NCBI GenBank assembly: GCA_021030915.1
Contig: JAGEMR010000002.1
Coordinates: 620,001 to 684,000, forward strand
Length of the DNA stretch: 64,000 bases
DNA from: Astrothelium macrocarpum
Lineage: Eukaryota > Ascomycota > Dothideomycetes > Trypetheliales > Trypetheliaceae
Direction: 5' to 3'
Of the stretch, positions 47,501 to 57,833 are shown piece after piece. Within the stretch, counting starts at the first letter, position 1. Every line of letters starts with the position of its first letter. The translations under genes were made by a program, and so were the position numbers. The notes below the pieces were generated by a model. It had not been told where the DNA came from. It worked only from the letters and a program-made list of their open reading frames with translations, and did not search any database.

Positions 47501-48231
47501 TTATATATATTATAAAGGACGATTTCTTTTCTGTTTTTAAAAATATATTTTTTATTTTAATAGATGAAAGAAATATATAAATAGAATTTCAAATAATTGA
47601 TCTTATTTTATATAATTTAAAATAAATAATTAATCAATTAAATTTTAAATTTAAAATATTTATATCGTCAAATTCTTATTCGATAAATATCATATTTATA
47701 AATCCAAATATATTTAGAATTATAAAAAATATAATACGAAATTTTATAAATTTGAAATCTAAAATCGTAAAATATCAAAATAATTTTTTAATCCAATTAT
47801 ACGATTTAATTAATATATAAATTAATATTATTAAAAATGAAAAATAAAAATCTTCATACGATAAATAAAATATTGAATAAATATCAAAAAATCAAAAAAA
47901 TTCGATTATATATTGGCGGATTATTTAATATTTTAAAAATAAATATATTATAATCATAAAAAAATGTTATTGAAATTAAAAAAAATGATATATATGAAAA
48001 GAATGGTTATATAAATAATAAAAATCCGCGCATATGATATTATAATAACTGCAAATAATCTGAATATTATGCGCGAATATATCAGATAGATTCTTTAATC
48101 TCTGAAAAAAAGAATAGCGATTAATTTTCATAATTATAATATAATATTATTATATTGATAAAAAAAAAGTTCGTACGAGTACGGAACGGTGTTCCGCTCG
48201 CTATATTGTTCCGCTCGCTATGCAGATACGT
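44539..48231 (+). mobile_element. Fot1/pogo-like element 2, split by element 3
   Basis: 3693 bp including the nested element 3; about 1.83 kb without it and its TA duplication. TIRs of about 65 bp begin ACGTATCTGCATAGCGAGCG at both ends, each with two ATAGCGAGCGGAA motifs, and are flanked by TA. Near 48049-48090 the plus strand holds a decayed TGC...GCGCGAATATATCAG segment aligning with the C-terminal CxxCxKxGHNARTC motif, so the transposase ran on the plus strand. Arm differences are mostly C/T, as expected from RIP. Confidence 0.82.
44971..46830 (-). mobile_element. Fot1/pogo-like element 3, nested in element 2
   Basis: 1860 bp with 52-bp TIRs identical at all positions (44971-45022 and 46779-46830), starting ACGTACAACACAATTGAGTT and containing repeated TTGGCCAC units. 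TA flanks on both sides. Around 45105-45160 the minus strand encodes NKSGHNTRTCTIIKD, a well-preserved version of the fungal pogo/Fot1 transposase C-terminus. The rest is AT-rich and full of stops. It is younger than element 2 because it interrupts it. Confidence 0.87.
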
Positions 48232-48376
48232 TATTGAATAATTAATTTCATATAATTTAATTAATTGATTATAATTAGAATATTTTTGCGTATCTGTTAT
48301 TATAATTGCTTCTTCAATTGAATTCATATTAATGGTATAATTCGCATATAAAATGTGGAGTTGAACGAATTTCGAA

Positions 48377-48421
48377 GTGTGCACACAGCAGGGCCGTGCA
48401 TTCGGCAGGGACTTCTCCTAC
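48377..48421 (-). repeat. Right TIR of outer element
   Basis: Reverse-complement partner of 41231-41275 (41 of 45 identical). Beyond it base composition returns to normal. Confidence 0.88.
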
Positions 48422-49120
48422 CACTCTATTTAAACTATTTTGCAAAGCCGCGCGCACGGTCCCACCACCGTTCACCCTTATCTTTCTACTGAATACCTTA
48501 CCAAGAATTTCATTTTTTGCTTCTCTTACCATCTTTAATTTAGTCTTCCTGTTCTATGGAAATGACCTTTGATCTTGAAGTTCTTATTCCCACAGCCCAA
48601 AGAGCCCGAAAATGCAAGAGGACAATGCTCGATGTACTCGGAGTTCTAATTTCTTCAGCCACAGTCATCCACTTTACCCGAATATACATTGCCGCCGCCA
48701 GGCATTTTCTGAGAGTCGAAAACATCAATTTGACTTAGTAAGAAATTGTTCCATCCCTTGTGGTGGCTTTAGCTGGGCTGTTAATTGGATCAAATACCTT
48801 TAAAAGACTCATAGGCGCAACCGGGCACTCCTCAAAAGATTCGTGCGTATTGCCTTGTCTAGAAATGGAGAAGATTGAATAGAAAACATGGCGTCCGCAC
48901 GAGCTGTTGAGGTAGCAACGACCAGTGCTAGGCAAAATGCAGTCGAGAACACATCTTGCTTAAAACCGCTGAAGCAACTCACAATGGGCAAGATTGCTAG
49001 GGGAACCCATGCCTACGTGGATGTCACCTGTCAGTAAATAGAAATGTTTTGGACACAATCATGAATCTAGATTATGTTTCCTCGAGGGAGGATGTGTGTT
49101 TAAATTCGCTTGAAAAAGTT
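48422..49120. other. Right flank of the transposon island
   Basis: About 700 bp of ordinary composition. A minus-strand ATG at 48532 opens a frame of 37 codons (MVREAKNEILGKVFSRKIRV...) that runs directly into the right TIR; it may be the start of a gene cut by the insertion, or chance. No complete gene is seen. Confidence 0.4.
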
Positions 49121-51170
49121 TCATTTCTCTTTAAGAAGTGCCTTCTCACCGGTCTCCCAAGTGAAGGCTGCTGTTGCGTAAGGATCCTGTATAAGACTCT
49201 TAAAAAGTACCTCAATCCTTAAGCCTTTGTGTTTAACGAGACTCAAAAATTTGCATTTCAAGTAATGTCGGAACTCATTCTCTGAAATGTCTGTCGTAAT
49301 CTCTTTAAAAACTTTCCGCGGAGGCTTTGCATTAATAAAAGACGATAGCTGGTCCGCATTGGTAAACAGAAGAACGAACGCTTTCTTTCTCAACTCTACC
49401 TTATTGACGGTATTTTCCCAAAGAGTCATTGCTTCTTGCATGCGACCAACGGATTCGTCTTCTTCCAGCACTTTATCGTAACAACAACTATCCACTGTGA
49501 AGAAGACCAGGTCTACCACTGTGTAGTGTCTCCATTTCGTACGCTCAGATCGCGCTCCGCCCACATCGAAGACGCTCCAGCTGCTTTGATGGTTTGGAGG
49601 TGATCTCCACAATGTTGCCTGCTTGATTCCAGTGGTCTTGACATTGGATATGAGCACATCTTGGATACTCGGGAGATAATCCCTAGCTACAATGCGGTCA
49701 AGGTGATCAAAGAAATACGAAACAGAGAAGGAGAGTCTATGTTCTTTTCGACGGCGCACAAAAACCTCGCGGACGCCTTCATCAGCCCAAAGAGTTCTGA
49801 GTGCAACACCAACTTCTTCGGGCAGAGATTTCCATCCGGTCGTAACTCTACATTGCCTAATGATGCTTCGGCAATGAGCAGTATATAAAATGCCAAAGGG
49901 GTAAAATTCAAGATCCTTCATGGCTTCCAATATAGACCTCATCCCCTGGACAATATTGGAAAACACAGTTTCTCTAAACGATTCACGGGTTTCACATGAC
50001 CAGTCCCCATTGTATAGTAAAGCCCATATTTTTGCTAATGTCGACTTCCCGCTTCCAGATATTCCCAGAACAAGGACCTTGACTGCTGCCAGCTGGGTCG
50101 GATTCTGGGACACAGCGTTGGTAATGCCATTCTCTTCCTTTGGACTTGCACCTGCATTACGATGGCGAATGAGTGAGGATGACGGTCGAACTAAATTCCG
50201 AAACTGTTGTAGACGAGGATTGCTCAATCTTCCAGATTTACTTCGCTCAACAAACCTCGGAATCTGGCCAGCGCTCGCTGCTGGAGCTAAAAGATTTCTT
50301 GCCGTGCCTGTTTCCTGCGGTAAATTTTGGCCCAAACGCTCTATTCCGTCTACCCTCGAGGTAGTCGTCGACGGCTCAGCATTTGCACCATCACCATCAC
50401 TGACTTGTGTGTTTTGCCAACTGGCTCTTCGGCGAATCAAATCTCGAAAATTTCTTTTGAAGGCAGTGTGATAGGTTCGGGTGCCTAAGAGCTCGAGATC
50501 AAAATCAAACTCCACACTGAGGGCAGCTGTATCTTGTGAGAAGATACTTGAAGTCTTCAATTGGGAGCTGGTGTCTTCAAGAACGTAAAGTGACTCTGTA
50601 GATTCATGGGCGAGCCTGAGAACTTTTATGCTATCCTCTTCTTCCAAAACGGTAAGTTGCTCAGCCGAAGTCTTGCTACAATCAAGTCAGACTTGTCCAT
50701 CAAACATACAAAGCTGGGCTGCTCGCTTACAACTGCGTGATATGTAGCAAAAGATTCAAAGCATTGATAAATCGATCCAACATGTCCAGATACTCTTTGA
50801 CCTCGGCCTCGCGCCAAAGAAGAGAAAACTTGCCTCTTGAGCTAAGCTCTCCATTTTCTTGTCTATCCAATTCATTTAGATGTTCATCTAATAACGCAGT
50901 GAGCCTTCCGCATCCATCCAAGGCAGTCGAAAGCCCTGTCATCCATCCTGAGCCAGATGAGGCAAGACTTGCAACGATGGATGGATTTAAATTCGCAAGC
51001 TGATTGAGTGCGGCCTGAATAGTACACAGCTGTCCGATTAAAAGGGATACTGTGATGTCCGCTTGTTTGTATTTAGTCTTGAGTACGCTTAGCCGGTTGA
51101 CACTTTGAAGGACAGCATCAGCAATATTGACGATGGATCCAATGAGGCCAATGGCGGAGGCTGGATCCAT
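49121..51170 (-). CDS. G-alpha-like GTPase fused to fungal NLR-type N-terminal domain
   Basis: Two exons, 51170-50731 and 50675-49121, with a 55-bp intron (GTAAGC...TTGTAG) and matching phase; 664 residues. Residues 1-150 (MDPASAIGLIGSIVNIADAV...) are the helical domain usually found before NACHT or ankyrin modules. Residues about 340-660 are G-alpha-like: P-loop GISGSGKS (351-358), an alpha-helical insert, switch I DVLISNVKTTGI (486-497) and switch II DVGGARSERTKW (517-528). The arginine finger is Asn491 and the catalytic glutamine is Ala521. NKxD reads as TNADQ, and the TCAT loop as TWET. The fold is kept but GTP hydrolysis, and perhaps guanine specificity, are probably lost. A membrane-anchoring MGxxxS N-terminus is absent. 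Confidence 0.82.
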
Positions 51171-52565
51171 AGCAACAATAGGACGGATACGACATAATGA
51201 CAGTAATAAATAAGAGAAACAGTCGTGACGGTCCTAAAGAGTTCGCGATTCTAGGCAGCAAGGCAGACAACCGACGCCACACGTTCCTATCTGAGTATGG
51301 CCATCCAAGCTGCCGGCGGATACATGATGTCAGGGAACTGGCCTCGCAATTTCAAGCAGGAGGTGCCTCATTTTTGCTTTTGCGTTGGACGGGACGGGAC
51401 GCGACATTTGGCAAGGGAGTTGGAGCTAGTGAAATTGACCGCACGGGGCACAAGGAGACCCTCAACGGAATCGAGTCATAGACATCGTAGGAAAAAATTC
51501 ACAAGAAAGTAACGTGCTAATCTGTCTCGCTGAATATTCATTGGCGAGATCCTCAGCAGAAACGAGCTCCGGAAATGACAGAAATATTTCATCGCATTCG
51601 TCCCAGGCTTCTCATTCATCGGAATTTCCTGCGGGTGTTCCAGACGAGTATGCGCCCAATTATACGGTTCAGCATAACCTTTGATGACACTATCCTCATC
51701 TTGAACTTGTTTAATGGATCAAATGGTTCATTCCATATGCAGGCTAATCAGGAACGTCCAATTATCATATCTACGAGCTCAAGTTTACCTCAGAGTACGT
51801 ATTTGTGCATAATTACATAGCTGGCCAGTGTACGGAGTAGGTTGGTGTCTTAAGCATAAAAGTTTATCTTATGCAGTCAATTGTGCAGAACTCAATCCCA
51901 CGCATCCATCAAGATAATGTCTCATTATACATGGCATCATCCAGGCTTATGCAATTCACCTCTAACTCATTACTGCTTGTCACTCCTGCGCTCGGTGGGG
52001 TTTCGTGTGCAGGTGTTGTTCTCTCTCCTCGTATGTTCTGTTGCTCACCTGTAATTCTGAACTGCGGCGCCTACTGCAGCTCTGGCGGCGTTGATCTCGT
52101 GCAGTAGCTCGTTGCTGCCTAAATTATTGGGAATGAAGCTGTCTTCGTCATCAGAAATATAAATCCAACGGGGTAAGAATGTACCAATACCCGCTGGAAT
52201 TGAACCCTTTGAGCTGAAGACAGTCCTTCCCTCGGAGACGCCGCGGATTTGGCGGAGCAACAACGAGAGGTCGAGCGATCCTTTTCGCAATCTAGGATAC
52301 TTTCTATCTCCGGAAATCATGGACAGGCACAGAGTCCAACATAGTAGTACAGTATAAAAACCCTGGACTTCAACGGAGAAGCTCCACCCTCAGTTTTGTT
52401 TCGTTTTGTTTTTTTATCACAGACGAGGGCTGGAGCTCCGGAGTTAATTTTTCTTCTCTGATATTTCGGCTGCAAACAGAATATGCTACAAAATGCACCT
52501 CAAATTAATGTGAAATCAAGATCAGATACTTTTATCATAAGTTCGTTATAGGTGACGCAAAAAGG
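51171..52565. other. 1.4-kb interval with one doubtful ORF
   Basis: Between the G-alpha fusion and the rhodopsin-like gene. Apart from the possible minus-strand exon at 52045-52320, nothing is supported. A plus-strand AGTATAAAAACC at about 52351 resembles a TATA box, but no gene on that strand follows. Confidence 0.35.
52045..52320 (-). CDS. Possible first exon of an unrecognised gene
   Basis: Starts at an ATG (52320) and reads MISGDRKYPRLRKGSLDLSL, then IPAGIGTFLPRWIYISDDED and LLHEINAARAAVGAAV. The frame reaches AG/GTGAGC, a consensus donor, just before its stop at 52045. The sequence looks protein-like but no second exon was found, so it may be a fragment. Confidence 0.25.
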   Translation of the reverse strand: MISGDRKYPRLRKGSLDLSLLLRQIRGVSEGRTVFSSKGSIPAGIGTFLPRWIYISDDEDSFIPNNLGSNELLHEINAARAAVGAAVQNYR

Positions 52566-53916
52566 TTATGCAGCTTCAGTGTTTGCCATTATATCTGCCC
52601 TGATTAACCCCGTTTCGATATCCCTTCGTTCTCCAGATTTTTCGCCCGCTAACTTCGACCAAGTCCGCCCGATTTCATCTACAAATTCATGACTCCTAGG
52701 TTGAATTTCCATCCTAATGATAGGCTCGGCCCGATATTCCTCTTTCACAGCAAATCGCTCCTGACAAGGTTCGCTTTCTTGGGCTGAACTTTTCGATAAG
52801 GGCTTGCTTAAGAGATTTGGGAAGCTGTGTGAAGAAAATTTACTTTTGAGGAAAGACTTGAGATGAGTAAGCACGCGTGATTTCCGTGTGAGGGGCCAGT
52901 ATATTGGTAAATTGGCGCAAATGATGGATGCGCAAGCTTCAATACCGGACCACATGATGGTTGCAACATAAATCCCGGCTAAAGCGAATGTCAGCAAAGC
53001 CAATATGAAGTGCTTTTGAAGGTAACATACGACCAAGAGCGCCCTCATAATCAGTGGATGGATTGGCTTGAATGTACTTCACGGCATAGACCAAGCGGAC
53101 AGTTGATGCAACAATACAGCTGCTTTACATCAGTTTTTGTTTCATTGCAGAACGTAACGGACATACTCACAACAAGCCCATTCCAAAAATACCTATGAGA
53201 CCGATTTTTTGGATCCTTTCCAAATGCATCTTTCTTATGAAAGCAATAGGAATACACAGAATACAAATATCAAGTGCGATGTCGGTGGCGCTGCACATCA
53301 CGTACATGAGGCTGTAATCTGTAAGAGGTCCAGGACAGTAGGTCCAATTGCACTCGATTGGATAGACTTGGAAAAGTGTAGCAAAGAAGAATGAAACCAG
53401 CCATGCGATAACAATACCGAGGAAGACAAAGACGACAATCGGGTACCGTCCAAGTTGAGTAAATATTCGGCCGTAAAAACAGAGAACACTGAATTTGACA
53501 AACGCAACAGCAAAGATATACCAGAATTGTTGAACGAATAAAATCTGTAAAAGATGAACGTCATTGACAAGAAGTGCTTTGTATATCCGTAATGAATCTA
53601 TTTACCTTTAAAAATTCCGTAGTCTTCTCATCAGTTAGCTGGGCGAACGGTAGTCCAAAGCCACCGACAGGAACACCGACAATGTTGCTTGTTGCCAGTC
53701 CTGCGGCTATCAGCTATCAGAAGAGTCAGTGCGCAGCAACTTTAAGTACTCCTCAGCGTGCTTCACCCATGATATGATGATCAAGAAGTCATCCGCTTCA
53801 AAACCTTTGCGTTGAGCCTTACGTACGTAGAGCCTCAACACTACCGCCAAGAACGCTAAACCAATGAACACTGAATTCGTAATGATCATACTTAGCTCTT
53901 GTGAGTCAAGCGCCAT
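52566..53916 (-). CDS. Fungal rhodopsin-like (SAT4/PTH11-type) membrane protein
   Basis: Five exons with consistent phases: 53916-53767, 53713-53606, 53544-53171, 53119-53031, 52978-52566 (377 residues). Seven membrane helices are readable, from NSVFIGLAFLAVVLRLYVRK through WYIFAVAFVKFSVLCFYGRI, FLGIVIAWLVSFFFATLF, MYVMCSATDIALDICILCIP and IGLIGIFGMGL to the last helix MWSGIEACASIICANLPIYW. The conserved lysine/arginine after helix 1, the cysteine pair in the loop NWTYCPGP, and the CANLP end motif match the fungal rhodopsin-like domain. The cytosolic tail of about 100 residues is Ser/Lys/Glu-rich. Members include PTH11-like receptors and proteins in secondary-metabolite clusters; ligand unknown. 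The short introns separate helices. Confidence 0.85.
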
Positions 53917-55537
53917 GCCTGCAATCTTGCTTGGACAAAGAAGAAAACGATCTAGTGGTCAACGATGAAAGAATACGAGAGAAGTGGTAAAGTCGTCGCA
54001 TTTCTCTCATACTACATGGCCGGGATTCGACGGAGTAGCAGAATGCAAAAACAATAGGATAGCCGTTTTAGAGCCGCATCCTTGGAGGCTGCTGTCATCA
54101 CGCCATTCTAGCGAGCAGGTAGGCTGCAGGAGCTTGCATACGTTTTTCGTGGGGGTAGCATGATAAAAACAGCTCAGAACAGGCAACATCCGTCATGTAA
54201 AACGTTTGCTTCATGTACAGCACACTAGGATTGACATGGACCTCAGATCTGAAGATGAAATGTTGCTCTGTTTCAACCAGCCAAGAGGGTTGGTTGTTCA
54301 GGGCAGGGAATTTCGCAGACAGCATAGCGGAATCCTGATTCAGCCGCAGGCGGATGGCTGTACTTACAGGATCGTGGGGTATGACACGGCCTGCTTGTGA
54401 GATCTGATAGCCATGAAACGTTTGACGTTCCTTGTCGGTCTTTTCTGTTCTTTTCTTTTTCTCTCTCTCCACTCCCCCTCAAAAAATGGGGACGCCCGAG
54501 GCGCTGCAGACGCTCGGCACGCGCAGTTCAGTTGGCTGCCTAACAGCCAAGGACGCCGATACTGCATGGACATCCTGAACGGGCCCCAAGTTGGTTGATG
54601 AACTGACAATGGCACCGATGTTGGCTCCGATGCTGTGCAGGAATTTTTTGAAGTGGCGCAGGTTGAGGCCAGACCCAATAAGGACACGTAGTCTGCGCGA
54701 CAATTCTATCGAGGACCGCCGCATTACGAATACAGCCGAAGATCAGACGTCAGCTCCGACAATCTCGGCAGGTCCGACTTTGCGAAGCGACAAAAGACCG
54801 TCGTGGTAACCTATCAGACCTTGCGCCTGGTGCCTGATCTTGCGAGGCTCTTAAATTCCGCCCAACACACTCATTTTGGCCAATTTGAAAACTTTCACCC
54901 TCATCCTGTGCCTCTTTGTACATGAATCAAGCACAAGTTAGTCGTCGACTTCAGAGATCAAACAATCTATTTTCAGTAAATCGACGGCAACCGTTGGTTT
55001 GAAGTTGGCTGTGTCGCAAAACCCAGAACACGACATTTCTTTTTTCAGGGGCTGATAGATCTACGGTAATTCCCGATCTTCCACACGAATTATGTAACCT
55101 AGCGGAATTGCTTTTCGTTCCGTTCGACCTTCTCAACTACGTCCAAGCGCTCTTTGCTTTCCAATTTAATCTACTCGAGGCCTCGCAAACACTGCATGGA
55201 GAATTGCATTGGAGAAGACCAGCAGTCCAGTAGCATAGACTACGAAGATACATTAGTGAAGCGAAGAAAATTCAATGGTGCTCGCCAATCTACCATGGCT
55301 ACAAATGTCTTCGCTTAAATGTAGGTAATTAACAATCCTGGTGTTGGTGAGGCTGGTGAGCTTTTCGCCCCTGTCATGCTGTATGCTTGGTTACGTCAAG
55401 CTCGCAGATCTATTTACTCGGTTAACAACGGTCCTACAAATTGAAAGAGTATTGAAACACAATTCTCCTACATCCTTCTCGCATGAACGCAGGAGTTTGG
55501 CTATAAACAGTGCGCACGATTCCAACTGATCTCCATA
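53917..55537. other. 1.6-kb interval, mostly without genes
   Basis: Contains one weak coding candidate at 55027-55233, listed separately. The remaining ORFs on both strands lack motifs. Confidence 0.35.
55027..55233 (+). CDS. Possible exon of an unrecognised gene
   Basis: A frame reading DLPHELCNLAELLFVPFDLL, then NYVQALFAFQFNLLEASQTL and LHWRRPAVQ to a TAG looks like real protein sequence. It follows an AG acceptor (at 55025-55026 or the T-rich one at 55048). An upstream ATG at 54922 (MNQAQVSRRLQRSNN) could start it, but no donor gives an obvious in-phase splice. It may be a gene fragment. Confidence 0.2.
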   Translation, partial: NTTFLFSGADRSTVIPDLPHELCNLAELLFVPFDLLNYVQALFAFQFNLLEASQTLHGELHWRRPAVQ

Positions 55538-56871
55538 ATGTTGACACTGCGTGTCTGCGCAGCTGCAACCCTGCTGTTTGTGTCATTCATCCAATATGTG
55601 CAGGCAGTCCAGTCACAGGCTCGCAGAGCGTCCAGAGGACTTGGCCGTGCCAGTGTCGTCAAACCAAAGGTTTTTATCATAAGCATGTTCGAGCCTGAAG
55701 GAGACGTATGGTATGGAATACCAGAATTTGACCTCTTGGCTAAGAACATTACTGTTCCCGGGTTCTCCACGCTGTATCCAGACGCACACTGCACAGCCAA
55801 TGGAGAAGTATGCCAATTGGTAACAGGAGAGGCCGGTATGCCGATCTCTTGTCATGTTTTAAACTCCAGACCGCTGATGAATGGAAACGACATGGTTTGC
55901 TGATCCTTGCGTCCACAGAAATCAATGCGGCAACCACGATCGCTTCCCTAGTGCAAGCCAAGAGCTTCGACCTAACATCGACCTACTTCCTTATCGCTGG
56001 AATCGCTGGTGTCAACCCTGAGCTCGCGACCTTAGGCTCAGCAACTTTCGCCCGTTATGCCGTTCAAGTAGCCCTGCAATACGAGTTCGATGCACGAGAG
56101 ATACCTTCCAATTGGACCACTGGATATCTTGGACAAGGCGCTTATGCACCTGGCCAGTATCCAACCTTCATATATGGGACGGAAGTCTTAGAAGTCAATG
56201 CTGCTTTACGCAAGCTTGCAGTTGGATTCGCAAGAACAGCCACTCTGAATGATTCATCGGATGCGGCAGCATATCGCGCTCATTACACTTCCCCAGCGTA
56301 CGCTGCTGGCGCAAGCCCTCCTGGCGTGGTTGAATGTGACGTCGCCACATCTGATGTATACTTTAGCGGAGCCTTACTTGGGGAATCATTTGGTAATTTT
56401 ACCAAGCTAATGACTAATGGATCCGGAGTATATTGCACCACGGCGCAGGAGGACAATGCGACGCTCGAGGCTCTTCTTCGAGGTGCAACCCTGGGCCTTG
56501 TCGATTATTCTCGCATCATTGTTATGCGCACTGCGTCTGACTTTGACCGACCCTATCCTGGATCATCACCACAATACAACCTATTCTACGCGGCCGACTA
56601 TGGATATGAACCAGCGCTCCAAAATGTCTATCTTGCGGGCGTAAAGGTTGTCCAGGGGATCATCAACGGTTGGGAAAATACTTTTAGGCACGGTGTCAAT
56701 GCAACAAACTACATTGGTGACATTTTTGGTACGCTAGGAGGGACGCCTGATTTCGGGCAGGGCGCTTTGTTGAGTGAGGAAGAGGCACTGGACAAGAGAG
56801 GTTTAGGAAATAAGAAGCGAACGATACGCGTGAGAAGAAAAGGTAGGAAAGTCTTACCTTTGAGTCTATAA
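55538..56871 (+). CDS. Purine nucleoside permease (NUP) family protein
   Basis: Two exons, 55538-55835 and 55919-56871, with an 83-bp intron (GTATGC...CACAG) and matching phase; 416 residues. The N-terminus (MLTLRVCAAATLLFVSFIQY) is a signal peptide or anchor. Family blocks: PKVFIISMFEPEGDVWYG, EINAATTIASLV, YFLIAGIAGVNPELATLGS, YGTEVLEVN, SRIIVMRTASDFDRP. Candida NUP takes up purine nucleosides; the fold is related to nucleoside phosphorylases, so the biochemical role in filamentous fungi is unclear. The C-terminus carries an unusual basic stretch after LDKRG (KKRTIRVRRKGRKV), with possible Kex2 sites. Confidence 0.9.
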
Positions 56872-57833
56872 AGAGGAGGCGATGTCAGTTTACAGACGTA
56901 GCATAATCGACAAAAGCATTTACGCATCAACCTTAATCCTTTAGCTCACGTACGCCTTATGGCGAGACCCTCAACAATAATGGACGGGAAATTCTTTGGG
57001 GATCTTTCTCAATGAATTGTTCACGGTTTTCAATTGCTTGAAACGACACGAGATCTTCCCCACCAGGCATGCAGTGTGCGGCGACTTTCAGCTCTTGCGG
57101 TCGCGGGTGACATTTCCTAACCGCTGGCAGTGGCGTCATTCCATATTACTAAGCCGGTCCGAGTAGAAAATCGTCTCCCACTTCGTAGATGTTCTCAGCT
57201 CATGACTCCATCCATAGCCTTCTCTCTCGTAAATTCATCTTGAACGGGTACTCATCATCTATGAGTCGGTCGGCTGACCATCCTATTCATATTATTGAGT
57301 TGCGCATTGAGGTTTTAGCCGAGACTGAAGACCGAGGAATTTCCACCTGTTGTTGTCCTGGCCCTTGTCTTGTTTCGATTTAATGTCAATTGGCCCACAC
57401 CCGTGAAACAAAGTAACGACACCGCGCCCTTGGATGTCACCCCGCAGAACCTATCTATATCGAGAAGGGCAGGCTGGTAGCCCAATAAGCTCTCGACGGA
57501 GGGAAGCGATTGGCGCAAGATTTCCCTAAGCATGCAAGTTCCTCGACTATGATCCTGGCCGTGGCGTTTCATTTAGACGTATTAATTGATTTAGTCGCCC
57601 GTCTAAACATAGTGCTAATCCTTGTGTTTATACTGTGCGTTGCACATCTCACGCAGTTCAGCAGTGGAAAAATATGCGAAATCAAAGTGATTCGAGTTTA
57701 ATATACTTTAATGCTTGGCAAAGAATGTTGTATATAACGGTGGTTATGGTACCAGATGTTCCTTCTTCTCGCCACGCAATAGCTCGTCAAAATTCATCGC
57801 TCGTTTCTCAACATTTCATTCCATTCGTTCACA
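56872..57833. other. 960-bp intergenic region with a dispersed repeat copy
   Basis: Holds the LPMO promoter at its right end and repeat copy B at 57033-57116. No supported gene. Confidence 0.45.
57033..57116 (+). repeat. Dispersed repeat fragment, copy B
   Basis: Shares ATTGCTTGAAA and the 18-bp block GGTCGCGGGTGACATTTC with 36274-36378, with a shorter spacer. The sequence after the block (TAACCGCTGG) is also similar to copy A (CAACCACTGG). Confidence 0.5.

Larger units (their letters stand above)
41231..48421. mobile_element. Outer TIR DNA transposon, RIP-degraded, with nested insertions
   Basis: Bounded by 45-bp terminal inverted repeats (41231-41275 and 48377-48421) matching at 41 of 45 positions and beginning GTAGGAGAAGTCCCTGCCG. 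After removing the inner insertions and their target duplications, about 1.25 kb of this element remains. The interior is extremely AT-rich, with no surviving ORF; an ATG at 41294 (MDSNSNNS...) could be the remains of a transposase start. No clear target-site duplication is visible at the outer ends (GGTA on the left, CACT on the right), so the superfamily stays open. CpA-to-TpA type differences between the arms fit RIP. Confidence 0.8.

Noticed and set aside
41276..48376. AT-rich block as a mitochondrial DNA insertion or centromere
   Set aside because: Nested TIRs with TA duplications and decayed Fot1-like C-termini explain it as RIP-mutated transposons; no mitochondrial gene was seen.
46613..48384. 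Several 60-87 codon ORFs in the AT island
   Set aside because: Ile/Asn/Lys/Phe/Tyr-only composition is what RIP-degraded DNA gives; they do not match transposase frames.
54098..54724. Overlapping minus-strand ORFs around 54.1-54.7 kb
   Set aside because: No domain or splice consistency; composition is like the surrounding intergenic DNA.
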